Origin: Vibrio mediterranei
GTDB lineage: Bacteria > Pseudomonadota > Gammaproteobacteria > Enterobacterales > Vibrionaceae
NCBI RefSeq assembly: GCF_900088415.1
Contig: NZ_FLLQ01000005.1
Span: 372,001 to 436,000, forward strand
DNA length: 64,000 nt
Direction: 5' to 3'
In this document: positions 45,634 through 55,209 of the stretch, one piece after another
How the letters are laid out: every line of letters begins with the position of its first letter
Position numbering within the stretch: position 1 is the first letter of the stretch
Made by a program: the position numbers and the translations under genes
Notes under the pieces: model-generated
Database searches by the model: none
Told to the model about the DNA's origin: nothing
Seen by the model: the letters and a program-made list of their open reading frames with translations, nothing else

Positions 45634-46995
45634 TTAGAACCAGATTTCAGCTTCGATACCGAATCGAGTATCACTACCTTTCGATGATTGCGACCATCCA
45701 TAAGAATCATCGCTAGATGACATATAAGCAATGTATGGTTTGATCTGTGGACGTCCCCAGTAGTCTGCATTCACAGTGAAAACAGGTGCTAATGTAGCTG
45801 AGTAGAAATACGTTGTATCGTCTGTACGCCATCCCTTAGCTGTTTCGCTTGCCGCTGTTAAAACTGCTTCCCAACGGAAGTTGTCGCTTACTCGGTACGT
45901 AGGAGTTAAGCCCAAGAATGCGCGAGTTACGCCATCCTGCGCGCCCCAAACCTGGCCACGTTCGTTGTTATCAATGTTCCAATAGACAATTTCTGAACCT
46001 AGTTGAACGTTTTCAGTAATGTTGGCAACACCATAAGACGTTAAGAATAGAGAGACATCATCTTCTGCCCAACCACCATTCCAGTTACCGAAGTTTGTAC
46101 CTTTAGTAGCGGCAATGCCTTTACCGTAAGTAACACCCGTCAATGACCAGCCATCAAAACCGTAGTAGTCGCGAGAATAAGTAATACCAGCGCCAATACC
46201 ATTGTCAGCTGCATCTGGTGTATTAGTATCTACACGATATTGATCTGAATGAGCGCGTACTTGGTATTTAACGTCGAAGTCAAAGCTACCACCTAGCGCT
46301 TTTATGCCATAAAGGTATAAATCCATTGACGTTAATGTAGTGCTGCGACCATCATTTAACGTTTCACATTGTTTACCATTTTCAGTAGTGTTGCCGGAGT
46401 TACAGTAACCATCACCCGGATCTGCAGAAACCACTGCGAAACCAAAGTTATCAGCAAAGTCCAAACCTTTATATTCAACACCTGCACCTAGACCAGATGA
46501 TTGTTTCCAATATTCTTTTGTGATGATACCTGCTTGACGGTTCAAGTAGCGCTTACCCGTCCAAATACTCGTACCTTCAGCAAACATTGAAAGGTCACCA
46601 AGCTCTACATACGCTTCTTTAAACTCTAATTGACCTGACGAAAGGTGACTGTCGTTACCGCCTGAAGAACCATAGAAACCACGACCATTACCACCCTCGT
46701 TGTTACCATATTCTGTCTTTAGAACGTATTTAGACCAAGCGCCGTTTTCGTAGTTATTGCCTTTAGTTACCGTAAACTCTACTTGGTTAGGGTTACCAGA
46801 GAAAGCTGCACCCGCTGCGCGATAGTCACGGCGGTGCTCCCAAGTTTCATTAAGTTGTAGCGACTCACCTACGTTATATAGAAGGTGTCCATAACCATTA
46901 ACTTGCCAACCTTCTTGTACTTTGTCTTCCGCCATCACAGCGCCTGAAGCTAAAGCACCCACCACTGCAGCAGCAATTACACTTACTTTTTTCAT
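45634..46995 (-). CDS. lamB: Maltoporin LamB
   Basis: A 453-residue outer-membrane protein with a signal peptide ending in GAVMAE and the maltoporin start GWQVNGYGHLLYNVGESLQ. Aromatic-rich strands and the final EAEIWF agree with the 18-strand sugar porin. It lets maltose and maltodextrins pass. CGGAG precedes the start. The MalT boxes upstream and malM downstream give it a clear place in the maltose regulon. The malEFGK genes are not in this window. Confidence 0.93.
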   Translation of the reverse strand: MKKVSVIAAAVVGALASGAVMAEDKVQEGWQVNGYGHLLYNVGESLQLNETWEHRRDYRAAGAAFSGNPNQVEFTVTKGNNYENGAWSKYVLKTEYGNNEGGNGRGFYGSSGGNDSHLSSGQLEFKEAYVELGDLSMFAEGTSIWTGKRYLNRQAGIITKEYWKQSSGLGAGVEYKGLDFADNFGFAVVSADPGDGYCNSGNTTENGKQCETLNDGRSTTLTSMDLYLYGIKALGGSFDFDVKYQVRAHSDQYRVDTNTPDAADNGIGAGITYSRDYYGFDGWSLTGVTYGKGIAATKGTNFGNWNGGWAEDDVSLFLTSYGVANITENVQLGSEIVYWNIDNNERGQVWGAQDGVTRAFLGLTPTYRVSDNFRWEAVLTAASETAKGWRTDDTTYFYSATLAPVFTVNADYWGRPQIKPYIAYMSSSDDSYGWSQSSKGSDTRFGIEAEIWF

Positions 46996-47149
46996 TAGAA
47001 AACTCCGTTTAACTTATCGTTATATTCAATTTCATTTTCCAAAACGCCGCAGAGGCAGTACTGATGCGTTTAGGTCTGAAATATTTATCGGTTTAGGGTC
47101 CCGAGTTGATTGAACGGTGTCAGATTAACCAAGTAGTAAGTGCGATACG

Positions 47150-47159
47150 TCCTCCACCC
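47150..47159 (-). promoter_or_regulatory. Putative MalT box
   Basis: GGGTGGAGGA on the minus strand holds the GGAGGA core bound by MalT. Confidence 0.4.
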
Positions 47160-47172
47160 TGAAGATTGTTAA

Positions 47173-47192
47173 GGGGGATGAGAAAGGATGAG
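47173..47192 (+). promoter_or_regulatory. Tandem putative MalT boxes
   Basis: GGGGGATGAG and AAAGGATGAG follow each other directly. Both hold the GGATGA core of the MalT consensus, and tandem boxes are typical of MalT promoters. Confidence 0.65.
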
Positions 47193-47238
47193 AAAAATAA
47201 CCGTATGGTGTTTTTTAAGGATAAGTCACAAAAAAAGG

Positions 47239-47247
47239 GGGGAGGAG
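47239..47247 (+). promoter_or_regulatory. Putative MalT box
   Basis: GGGGAGGAG matches the MalT consensus GGGGA(T/G)GAGG over its length. It lies between the tandem boxes and glgX. Confidence 0.6.
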
Positions 47248-47433
47248 TAGCGGATTTGGTAATGTTTTGACGCACAAAATACGTCTTACATCACTTTTTA
47301 CAAAATAACGCCAAATAAACTGAAATTAAATTACATTTAAAATTCTGTGATCTTAACTTGACCTAATGTTTACAAAGCTATTAACTATTGAAAGTTAAGT
47401 AATGTCATTCACGAACAAATAGAAAAAAATCTT

Positions 47434-49398
47434 ATGACACAACATCAATCAAGCCCATATCCATTAGGGGCGACGCTGGATAAACGAGGATGTAACTTCG
47501 CGATCCATGCTCCAGATTGCCCAGATATCCAATTAGCTCTCTTTGATGACAACGATAATATTCAATTGTTCCCACTCCCTAATGAATATGCTGGAGTAAG
47601 GCATACCCACATTAGCGAAGTCACGGCTGGGCAACGTTATGGTTTTGTCATAGAAACGTGTGAAGAGCGTCATTTCATATCAGACCCTTATGCAAAATCG
47701 TTGGACAAAGCTCTGCATTATATTCCACCTTTTGATGCATCAAAAAGCTTCGAATTACCAAAGTGTGTCGTCATTGCTGACGACTTTGATTGGCAAGACA
47801 CTGAACTACCAAGAATTCCTCGCGAAGAAATGGTGCTATTCGAAACTCATGTAAAAGGCTCCACTAAGCTCAATGATAAAGTCCCATCGCAGGATAGAGG
47901 CAAATATTTAGGCTTAGTCAGCAAAGAGATGCTAGCGTTTTATAAGAAACAAAATATCAACTCGATACAATTGCTCCCTGTCGCCGCCTGCATGCACGAG
48001 CCTCATCTGCTCAATATGGATAAGGTCAACTACTGGGGCTATAACCCATATGTCTTTATGGCACCAGATCCACGCTATGCGGATTCAGATGCTGTACTAG
48101 AGCTAAAAACTGCTATTCGTGAACTTCACCGCCAAGGTATTGAGGTCATTCTTGATGTGGTCTACAACCATACTGCGGAGGGTGGAGATAACGGAGCGGT
48201 CTTCAATCTGAAAGCCTTAGACTCTAAATTCTATCTACGCCATGGCGAGTTTTTTGCAAACTTTACCGGTTGCGGAAACACGGTTGACCTCAATTATCAA
48301 CCAGCACTCAACCTTGTTATGGATACACTCCGTTATTGGGTTCAAGAGTTCAACGTCGATGGCTTCCGTTTTGACCTTGCTGCGACACTCGGTCGTAACG
48401 GAGATAACTTTAACCGTGACGCTGCCTTCTTTAGAGCTGTCGCGCAAGATCCTGTACTAAAACAGACTAAGTTGATTGCAGAGCCATGGGATATCGGTCC
48501 TAATGGTTATCAAGTCGGTAACTTCCCATTTGGTTGGAATGAGTGTAATGACCGTTTGCGAGACATTACGCGTAGCTTCTGGCGTGGCGATCAAGGTTAT
48601 TTGAAGGAGTTCGCTACCCGCTTAATGGGCTCTCGAGATCTATACAGTGCGGCAAATTGGCCATATAAGCTGACCGTGAACTACATCACTTACCACGATG
48701 GTTTCACTATGCAAGACTTGGTGTCATACAAACACAAACATAATGAGGCCAATGGTGAACAAAACCGCGATGGACACGGTGATAATCGCTCTGACAATTA
48801 TGGTGCCGAGGGTGACACAGATAACCCAGTCATTTTGACAACTCGCGAAAAGCAAAAACGTAACTTTATGGCAACGCTGCTATTCTCGTTTGGTATTCCC
48901 CATATTTTGACCGCCGATGTCCTCTCACACACACAAAAAGGTAATAACAACGCCTATTGCCAAGACAACGAGATCAGTTGGTTAGACTGGGGCTCAAGTG
49001 AGCCGAAAGAACACTTCAGACAATGGCTAGCAGACATGCTTTCCGCTCGCAAAGAGTATATGGTGCCTTTCATCCGCGCATTTAGCGGCGAGAAGCGTAA
49101 CGATAATCGCATCTTCTGGAGCCGTGTGGATGGAAAATTAATGAGCATGGAAGATTGGAATCGACTCAGTAGCGTCGCTCTACATATTGGTATTGGGGAT
49201 GACGGTGATGAGATGGTTTACTTAATTAACCAAACCAAAGCACCCGCTCGTTTTACCTTGCCAAACGATCGAAATCAGACTTGGAAGACCATTTGCGACA
49301 CGCATATTGCGGAGTCGGAAGTAGGACATGCTGAAGGTGAAATACTACAAGCCCCGATGTCTATGGCTATTTTGCACTTTTCTCCTACAGACTCATAA
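47434..49398 (+). CDS. glgX: Glycogen/limit-dextrin debranching enzyme, GlgX type (GH13)
   Basis: A 654-residue protein with an N-terminal CBM48-like domain (about 5-110) and a GH13 catalytic barrel. Visible are the DVVYNHTAEGG block, VDGFRFDLAATLGR with the nucleophile Asp, LIAEPWDIG with the acid Glu, and ITYHDGFTMQDLVSY. GlgX hydrolyses alpha-1,6 branches of phosphorylase-limited glycogen. Its place beside lamB under MalT boxes points to use of imported branched maltodextrins. A weak ribosome binding site precedes the start. Confidence 0.9.
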   Translation: MTQHQSSPYPLGATLDKRGCNFAIHAPDCPDIQLALFDDNDNIQLFPLPNEYAGVRHTHISEVTAGQRYGFVIETCEERHFISDPYAKSLDKALHYIPPFDASKSFELPKCVVIADDFDWQDTELPRIPREEMVLFETHVKGSTKLNDKVPSQDRGKYLGLVSKEMLAFYKKQNINSIQLLPVAACMHEPHLLNMDKVNYWGYNPYVFMAPDPRYADSDAVLELKTAIRELHRQGIEVILDVVYNHTAEGGDNGAVFNLKALDSKFYLRHGEFFANFTGCGNTVDLNYQPALNLVMDTLRYWVQEFNVDGFRFDLAATLGRNGDNFNRDAAFFRAVAQDPVLKQTKLIAEPWDIGPNGYQVGNFPFGWNECNDRLRDITRSFWRGDQGYLKEFATRLMGSRDLYSAANWPYKLTVNYITYHDGFTMQDLVSYKHKHNEANGEQNRDGHGDNRSDNYGAEGDTDNPVILTTREKQKRNFMATLLFSFGIPHILTADVLSHTQKGNNNAYCQDNEISWLDWGSSEPKEHFRQWLADMLSARKEYMVPFIRAFSGEKRNDNRIFWSRVDGKLMSMEDWNRLSSVALHIGIGDDGDEMVYLINQTKAPARFTLPNDRNQTWKTICDTHIAESEVGHAEGEILQAPMSMAILHFSPTDS

Positions 49399-49419
49399 TT
49401 TAGTGTTAATATACCTATC

Positions 49420-49451
49420 AATAAGAGGTTGTTTTTCAACCTCTTATTTTT
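49420..49451 (+). terminator. Terminator after glgX
   Basis: AATAAGAGGTTG and CAACCTCTTATT around a T loop, followed by Ts. Confidence 0.9.
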
Positions 49452-49549
49452 ATCAATTGATCTCTACTAACTTTACGTCAAATAATTGTTTTGTATCACT
49501 TATATAAGACGTAGTACCATTTCGGCATGCTCAATTGGTTTAATACAAT

Positions 49550-51313
49550 ATGTCTCTGCCAAAAATCCTGTTACGAGCCCTAAAGCCGCTCACCTTTGCT
49601 CTTATTGCAGCGCTTATTTTTATCTCCTATCAGCAATATCAACATTCTCTTCAACTTGCGAAATCTCAATCTCAGTCCAATGTAAAGATGGCAACGGCAC
49701 TGGTTTGGTCACAAATTGAAGCGACCTTTGCAAAAGTGGATTTACTGCAAAAGCATATCGACGACCCGCGTTTTGCTTCACTTGTTACGCAAACACTAGA
49801 CAACACATACCTGTATAAGAGTATTAGTGTATTCGACCCGGTCGCTCAAACTTATGTCGATAATCAAGGAGAAGGTATTAGTGAGCAAACAAAGTCATCG
49901 ATTCAATGGCACTCCTTCGATGCCCTTTCACATCAATATGCCGTGTCTACCTTGTATCAAAAGCTCGATGGGTTATGGGTATTTGCTATTAAGCAACAGA
50001 TCAGTCAACCAAGATTGGAGGTTTGGTTCGAGGTAGACGCTCAACATATCACTCAATATCTCGCAAATATGAAAACGCTGAAAGAGGGCTATGTCTTTGT
50101 AATCGATGGCACCAATGGCCGACTTATTTTCCACCCTAACCCTCTAAGAATCGGCACAGAATCCATCAGCTACCTAAAAGGTCTAGAACAGAAGATCGCC
50201 TATGGACAAACTAGAGGTAGCTACGAATACCACTACAATGGCGAACTCAAAGTCAGTATGTTTGACGCAAGAAACCCAATGAAATGGATATTCGTTTCTG
50301 GAACGAGTCGAGCAGATATTCTGTTTACGTCTTATCAGATTTCACTCACCGCTTTGGTGATATTAGCGCTGTTATCGCTGGCTCTATCTATTAACTACAT
50401 CAGTTACCAGCTCAACCACTCTTTAGCAAGACTCAACCAGGCGCCTGACATTGCTCATTTTAAACACGATCTTCGCGCCATCTTTGACCGTTTTATCTTC
50501 CACAAAGGCGTACAATTTTGTCTATACGAACAAGATACTGGGAGCTTTAAAACCGTCGACTTTCATGGCAATACCAAAGTTATTCATCAATGCCAGTCAT
50601 TGCCGTCCATCTTCACCTCACGTCAATTGAACTATGTATATAACAGTAACAATGATGCGTTAGCGCGAAAGCTTCAAGTGAATGGGCGTCATTACATATT
50701 GCCGCTATTTCAGAGGGATACCCTAATTGGCGTGATATACGTTAAGAGTGCGTTTTTTGCCTTTGATGGCGTAATAAGGGCTATTCGAGATTTCTCTGAA
50801 GTCGCTCTGTCAAACTTATTGCTGTTCCAATACCTCAACGATAAGGATTCACTTACTGGACTGGACAACAAGCTCACCATGCGTTCAGAGTTGACCCAGC
50901 AACTCAGAAATTCTAGCGCTTACTTTGCTTTGATCGATATAAATGGATTAAAAAGAATCAATGCTGACTATGGCGATATGATTGGCGACACGATTATTCT
51001 ATATGTAGCAGACATCATCAAACGCAGCTTCCCAAAGCCAAAGTCACATTGCATTGCTCGCTATGAAAGCGGACTATTTGCGGTACTATTCGAGGCAAAC
51101 GACAACGTCGATGCGAAAAAGCAGCTTGAATGGTTAAGACAGCTGATAGAAAAGCTACCTTTGAACATTCATGATGAATGGATTACAGCCACCGTCTCTA
51201 TTGGCGTTACAGCAACAGGAGATAGCACAGATGGCATTATTGGTAGAGCTACTCAAAGCCTACAGCAGGCAAAACTAAAAGGTCGTAATCAAGTCCATAT
51301 TCATCAAGCATAA
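49550..51313 (+). CDS. Cache-sensor GGDEF protein with degenerate signature
   Basis: A 587-residue membrane protein: N-terminal membrane segment (LTFALIAALIFISYQQY), a periplasmic Cache-like sensor (about 40-260; YVFVIDGTNGRLIFHPNPLR), a second segment (ISLTALVILALLSLALSINYI), a GAF-like region and a C-terminal GGDEF fold (from DSLTGLDNKLTMRSEL). The signature that should read GGDEF is ESGLF at residues 506-510, so cyclase activity is not expected. It may bind GTP or c-di-GMP, or act by protein contact. It is a single gene between terminators. Confidence 0.86.
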   Translation: MSLPKILLRALKPLTFALIAALIFISYQQYQHSLQLAKSQSQSNVKMATALVWSQIEATFAKVDLLQKHIDDPRFASLVTQTLDNTYLYKSISVFDPVAQTYVDNQGEGISEQTKSSIQWHSFDALSHQYAVSTLYQKLDGLWVFAIKQQISQPRLEVWFEVDAQHITQYLANMKTLKEGYVFVIDGTNGRLIFHPNPLRIGTESISYLKGLEQKIAYGQTRGSYEYHYNGELKVSMFDARNPMKWIFVSGTSRADILFTSYQISLTALVILALLSLALSINYISYQLNHSLARLNQAPDIAHFKHDLRAIFDRFIFHKGVQFCLYEQDTGSFKTVDFHGNTKVIHQCQSLPSIFTSRQLNYVYNSNNDALARKLQVNGRHYILPLFQRDTLIGVIYVKSAFFAFDGVIRAIRDFSEVALSNLLLFQYLNDKDSLTGLDNKLTMRSELTQQLRNSSAYFALIDINGLKRINADYGDMIGDTIILYVADIIKRSFPKPKSHCIARYESGLFAVLFEANDNVDAKKQLEWLRQLIEKLPLNIHDEWITATVSIGVTATGDSTDGIIGRATQSLQQAKLKGRNQVHIHQA

Positions 51314-51343
51314 AAATAGCCCCTCGGTTGAGGGGCTATTTTT
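51312..51343. terminator. Bidirectional terminator
   Basis: AAAAATAGCCCCTC and GAGGGGCTATTTTT form a 14-bp stem between converging genes. Confidence 0.92.
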
Positions 51344-51345
51344 AC

Positions 51346-52221
51346 TTAGAAGACACCAAGCATCTCACATAAGTACTTAGCAGCAGGACCTAACCTCGTA
51401 TTGGATTTCCACAGCACATCCGCAGAGTTCATCATTTCATAGCGCTGGAATTCCGGTCTAAAGTCAATCAAGGTACCCATCGCCTGCTTTTCAACAGTGA
51501 AATCTTTAGGCACAATCGCCCAACCGATACCCTGTTCCACCAGCTTGATCACATCTTCTTGATCGTCAGCTTGCCAAATATCTTGAGAAAACGCGCCCTG
51601 AGCCTGAAGCACCGTATTCTGCATCATGCTGCGACACACAATTTGTCGTTCGCCAATAAGGGTTTCATTGCTCACTTGCTGCATGTCGGCGAAAATCGAA
51701 TCCGGGCTACAAATACACACCCACTCGATATTAGCGATAGAAACAAAGTCTAGCCCTTCTGGCACCGCGTCGGCCGCTAGGTTGAAACCAAGTTCCACTT
51801 CATCTTTGATAATCGCGTTAGTGAGATGGTGTGCTGCAAGCCTCGAAACATCAACTTGTGTGAAAGGAAAGCGTTGAGACATTTTCTCAATTGCGGATTC
51901 CAACAAAGAGAATGGTAGTAAAGGGTCAATGGCGATCTTTAATGTATCTTCAACACTATCAACACTAGCTTGTGAGTAATTACGAATTCGTTCAGCTTGT
52001 CTTAAAAGCACCTTAGCTTGCGACAACATTCGCTCGCCTTGCGGCGTCAGCTTAGGGTACTTGGTACTGCGGTCGAAAAGCGTAATCCCGAGATCGACCT
52101 CCAGATTATTGACACCAATGCTCACTGAGCTTTGGCTTTTTCCTAAATGCCTCGCAGCAGCAGAAAATGAGCCTTGTTCTGCCGCAGCGACAAAAGCAAC
52201 AAGCTGTTCAATATTCAGCAT
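51346..52221 (-). CDS. LysR-family transcriptional regulator
   Basis: A 291-residue LysR protein from the ATG at 52221 (MLNIEQLVAFVAAAEQGSFSAAARHLGKSQSSVSIGVNNLE). A start at 52290 would place 23 hydrophobic residues ahead of the DNA-binding domain, which is not normal. Target unknown: no divergent partner is close, since the next gene lies on the same strand about 140 bases upstream. Confidence 0.87.
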   Translation of the reverse strand: MLNIEQLVAFVAAAEQGSFSAAARHLGKSQSSVSIGVNNLEVDLGITLFDRSTKYPKLTPQGERMLSQAKVLLRQAERIRNYSQASVDSVEDTLKIAIDPLLPFSLLESAIEKMSQRFPFTQVDVSRLAAHHLTNAIIKDEVELGFNLAADAVPEGLDFVSIANIEWVCICSPDSIFADMQQVSNETLIGERQIVCRSMMQNTVLQAQGAFSQDIWQADDQEDVIKLVEQGIGWAIVPKDFTVEKQAMGTLIDFRPEFQRYEMMNSADVLWKSNTRLGPAAKYLCEMLGVF

Positions 52222-52361
52222 ACCCAACCCTTTGACTATATTATTAACAAGCGCACTATCGTAAAACAATAGCACAAAAATTGCACCCAAAGATAAACCA
52301 AAACAATAATGCCACTACCGATTATTTGCACTATAAATCAATAAAATGGCTGAGATGGCAA

Positions 52362-53531
52362 CTAGAAAGCTTCTCCAAATCGGATATAAAAGCTGGCATT
52401 ACCCATCTTTGATACCGCAGCGTCTACACCAACAGTAAATCGCTCCTTGGCATTCAATAAGTAACGAACACCGACGCCAGCCGATGGCACAACTTCAGAC
52501 TGAACCGAGTGCGTGTAGTAACGGTCCTGATTACCTATCACCGCCGCACCAGCGAAAGCCACACCGCTCCAGAGTGTGGAGAACTTGTGCCTATATTCAA
52601 TTTCAGCTTGGTACACTGAACTGCCTCGGTATTTATTCCAATCGGCACCACGTAAGCTAGGGGTAACAAACTCATATTCTGGCGCATCACCTAACATTTC
52701 CTTACCCATGACTCGATAAGCCAGCACATCATCTCCAATTGGAAAATATTGACTGATTTCTGCATCCAGTCTGGTAAAGCGTTTGCCCGTCCGTTTATCT
52801 CTTGAATAGCGCAAAGTACTTAAATCGACGTTTAATCCCTTCGTCGCCCCCATCATATTATCGCGAGAGTCGTAGGTCATAAGCAGTCCGAGCGCGCTAT
52901 TGCTACCACTCATTTCTTGCTCAAACGCTTTTTTAATTTCTGGATCGGTATGCTCATTAAGGCTCGCATTACCACCACTCCACAAACCCTGCACACCTAA
53001 ATAAAGGTCATCAATAATTTGCTTACGTACCTCTGCGTAAACAAAGTTGGAGTAGGATGAATATTGAGCGGCTTTAGGTAACTGCATTCCGACGCGCCCT
53101 GTGTATTTCAAATTGAGACCAAAGTGTCCAGCATAGAAACCCGCACGCCACGCATCATGCGCAAAAACATGTTCATGTCCTATGATTGCCATGCCACTGC
53201 CTGTGTCAGTGTATTGACCGTAAAACATACTGGTAGAGGGGTTTTTAGCACCTTCGGCTCGTTCGTGAAGGTACATGGCATTAACGCCAAGACCCAGACC
53301 AAGTGCATCATCAGTAATTGGAACAGGAAATGCGGCGAACTTGCGGTCAGGAAGCTCATCTGATGTTTCCACCGATTCTTCAGGCTTGTTCTGACTCTCT
53401 GTTGAAGTCTTCGTTTCGCTCGCATCGCAATAGGAGGCAAAAACTAGTATTGATATAGCCATCAAAGTCGATGAAAAGTTTGGCGTGTTCAAATGAAATC
53501 TCTGTGCGTTATTGAAAATCGTACGTAGCAC
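52362..53531 (-). CDS. BamA/TamA-like outer-membrane beta-barrel protein
   Basis: A 389-residue protein with an N-terminal signal-like segment (STLMAISILVFASYCDASE) and a barrel of the Omp85 C-terminal (surface antigen) type: LGLGLGVNAMYLHE, GLLMTYDSRDNMMGATKGLNVDLSTLRYSR, and the last strand SFYIRFGEAF. No POTRA domains are present, so it is shorter than BamA or TamA. Function unknown; similar barrels are sometimes linked to lipases or to surface proteins. Confidence 0.78.
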   Translation of the reverse strand: MLRTIFNNAQRFHLNTPNFSSTLMAISILVFASYCDASETKTSTESQNKPEESVETSDELPDRKFAAFPVPITDDALGLGLGVNAMYLHERAEGAKNPSTSMFYGQYTDTGSGMAIIGHEHVFAHDAWRAGFYAGHFGLNLKYTGRVGMQLPKAAQYSSYSNFVYAEVRKQIIDDLYLGVQGLWSGGNASLNEHTDPEIKKAFEQEMSGSNSALGLLMTYDSRDNMMGATKGLNVDLSTLRYSRDKRTGKRFTRLDAEISQYFPIGDDVLAYRVMGKEMLGDAPEYEFVTPSLRGADWNKYRGSSVYQAEIEYRHKFSTLWSGVAFAGAAVIGNQDRYYTHSVQSEVVPSAGVGVRYLLNAKERFTVGVDAAVSKMGNASFYIRFGEAF

Positions 53532-53902
53532 TTAGATTCCATTCTTTTGAGACCATCTAGGCTCATTGAGTGCAGCTTGGTGGAGGTACCACCAATTGAT
53601 ATGCTACTAAATATTAGTTTGAGGAAAAAGGCAAAGTATCCGTATACTTAATAGGTCATTTTAAAAACGGGCAGTTTAGGACGAACAATAACCGCTCATA
53701 TATATATTAATAGCACCCGCAAAGAGTAATACATTCATGCGAATTATTAAAATTGTATATTTGGATCATATTCTTACAAAAATATCGCATTAGAGCTATC
53801 ACTCCTCCGACCAATTCGAAAACTTAATAGATCGATCTTCAAAATGTAATGTTTTTTTTATAAAGTTTGCGCAATTCGATAAGATGTGAAGGAGAGCACA
53901 TT
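53532..53902. other. Intergenic region with one hairpin
   Basis: An AT-rich stretch of about 370 bases between divergent genes. TTGGTGG and CCACCAA (53577-53595) form a perfect stem of 7 bp around a 5-nt loop near the barrel gene; it may be an operator or a structure in the leader. Nothing else was seen. Confidence 0.45.
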
Positions 53903-54358
53903 GTGACTTCAAAAAATGTAATGCGAGGCCCTGCCGATAGATTGAGACATACCATTTTGTTCGAGCTATTACTGTTACTTATTGCAGCACCAATTTGTAT
54001 GTTTGTTTTCGGAGCTAACGTAAAAACCGCAGCCTTGACCGCATTCTCGCTGTCGTTAATCGCTATGATTTGGAACTACATTTACAATTACGCTTTTGAC
54101 CGAATTTTGATCTACTTACATGGGACATCAATCAAGACCCCTGCTCAACGCGTCTACCACGCACTACTGTTCGAGTTAGGGTTGCTAGTTGCAACCATCC
54201 CACTGCTCGCATGGAGTTTGAATTTATCGATAATTGACGCCGTGCTTGCCGACGTAGGTTTTGTTTTTGTTGCCCTATTTTACGCCTATTTCTTTAACCT
54301 GGTTTACGACGCCGTATTTCCGATCGTCGACCACAACAATGACAAGCATACATTGTAA
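53903..54358 (+). CDS. PACE-family multidrug/biocide efflux transporter
   Basis: About 151 residues in two tandem units of two membrane helices each, the bacterial transmembrane pair layout. The repeats RLRHTILFELLLLLIAAPI and RVYHALLFELGLLVATIPL have the conserved Glu of the PACE family, as do the WNYIYNYAFD and YAYFFNLVYDAVFP motifs. PACE pumps export biocides such as chlorhexidine or short polyamines. I chose the GTG at 53903 with AAGGAG 8 bases upstream; an ATG at 53867 would add 12 residues and has no such site. Confidence 0.9.
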   Translation: MTSKNVMRGPADRLRHTILFELLLLLIAAPICMFVFGANVKTAALTAFSLSLIAMIWNYIYNYAFDRILIYLHGTSIKTPAQRVYHALLFELGLLVATIPLLAWSLNLSIIDAVLADVGFVFVALFYAYFFNLVYDAVFPIVDHNNDKHTL

Positions 54359-54470
54359 ATTTTTGATTAAATTCCATATTAGTATTGCGGCGAAGATTGC
54401 AATCAATCCACAACATAGGCAATCTAGTGTACGCTAAACTATTAGAATAATTCTGCTAGGATAAAATAAA

Positions 54471-55148
54471 ATGAAAGCTTCTAAGATTCTTGCTTGTGCA
54501 TTACTCGCTGGTTGCAGCACCATGGCTGTTGCTGATGTGACGATCAAAATCCCTGACTCTGTTGATCTACTATCAGTCAATGCTGGAGACCCAGTTACAA
54601 AATCCAACGGTTTCTTCTCTTCTGGCAAAACCGCTACGCTTCCAGATGGTGTAAACCAAATTGTCTTTCGCTTCGAACCTTTGTTTGATTTGAATCGAGA
54701 AGAACGTGTGACGGTTCCAAGCAAAGCAATCATCGCTCGTTTTGATGCTAGCAATACAGAACTTACTCTAGAAGTCCCTTCTTACCAGAATGAGCGCCAA
54801 GCTAAAAAGGACATTGATAGCTTTAAATGGTCTTTGGTCGACGCTGATGGAAATGCTATCCCAGTAACTCAGGATAAACTGATTAAAGACGGTATGCAGA
54901 TCGGCCGTGACTACAACCGAGAAGCAGAAGATTACAACCGCAAAGGTGGTGTAGCCGCTATCGCAGCAGCAGGTGCAGTTACCGCTGTAACGCTACCCGC
55001 AACCTTACCTGCGAATTCAGCAAACGCAGAAATCGCAGTACCAGGTGGCGCAGCAGACAATACGGCTGAAGAGATGCTCATCTTTTGGTACAACAAGGCA
55101 GATGCAGACACTAAAGCCCGCTTTAAAGAATACATCAGCAGCAACTAA
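54471..55148 (+). CDS. DUF2057 (YccT/CsgI-like) secreted protein
   Basis: A 225-residue protein with an N-terminal signal peptide; the cut is probably after MAVADV. The segment VTIKIPDSVDLLSVNAGDPVTKS and the QIVFRFEPLF block match the YccT/UPF0319 family. E. coli CsgI (YccT) affects curli assembly; this link is family knowledge only. The mature part carries an alanine-rich stretch (about 155-175). TAGGA precedes the start. Confidence 0.83.
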   Translation: MKASKILACALLAGCSTMAVADVTIKIPDSVDLLSVNAGDPVTKSNGFFSSGKTATLPDGVNQIVFRFEPLFDLNREERVTVPSKAIIARFDASNTELTLEVPSYQNERQAKKDIDSFKWSLVDADGNAIPVTQDKLIKDGMQIGRDYNREAEDYNRKGGVAAIAAAGAVTAVTLPATLPANSANAEIAVPGGAADNTAEEMLIFWYNKADADTKARFKEYISSN

Positions 55149-55160
55149 TCTAACTTATTC

Positions 55161-55189
55161 AAAAGCCGCTCTTAATGGAGCGGCTTTTT
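55161..55189 (+). terminator. Terminator after the DUF2057 gene
   Basis: AAAAGCCGCTC and GAGCGGCTTTT with a 6-nt loop and T tail. Confidence 0.9.
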
Positions 55190-55209
55190 CGATCATACGA
55201 GAATAATAC

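Larger units (their letters stand above)
46996..47433. promoter_or_regulatory. lamB/glgX divergent control region with MalT boxes
   Basis: 438 bases between divergent starts. Three or four GGA(T/G)GA elements sit in its middle; no gene was seen. A TGTGA half-site near 47346 could belong to a CRP site, but its second half is poor. Confidence 0.6.
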
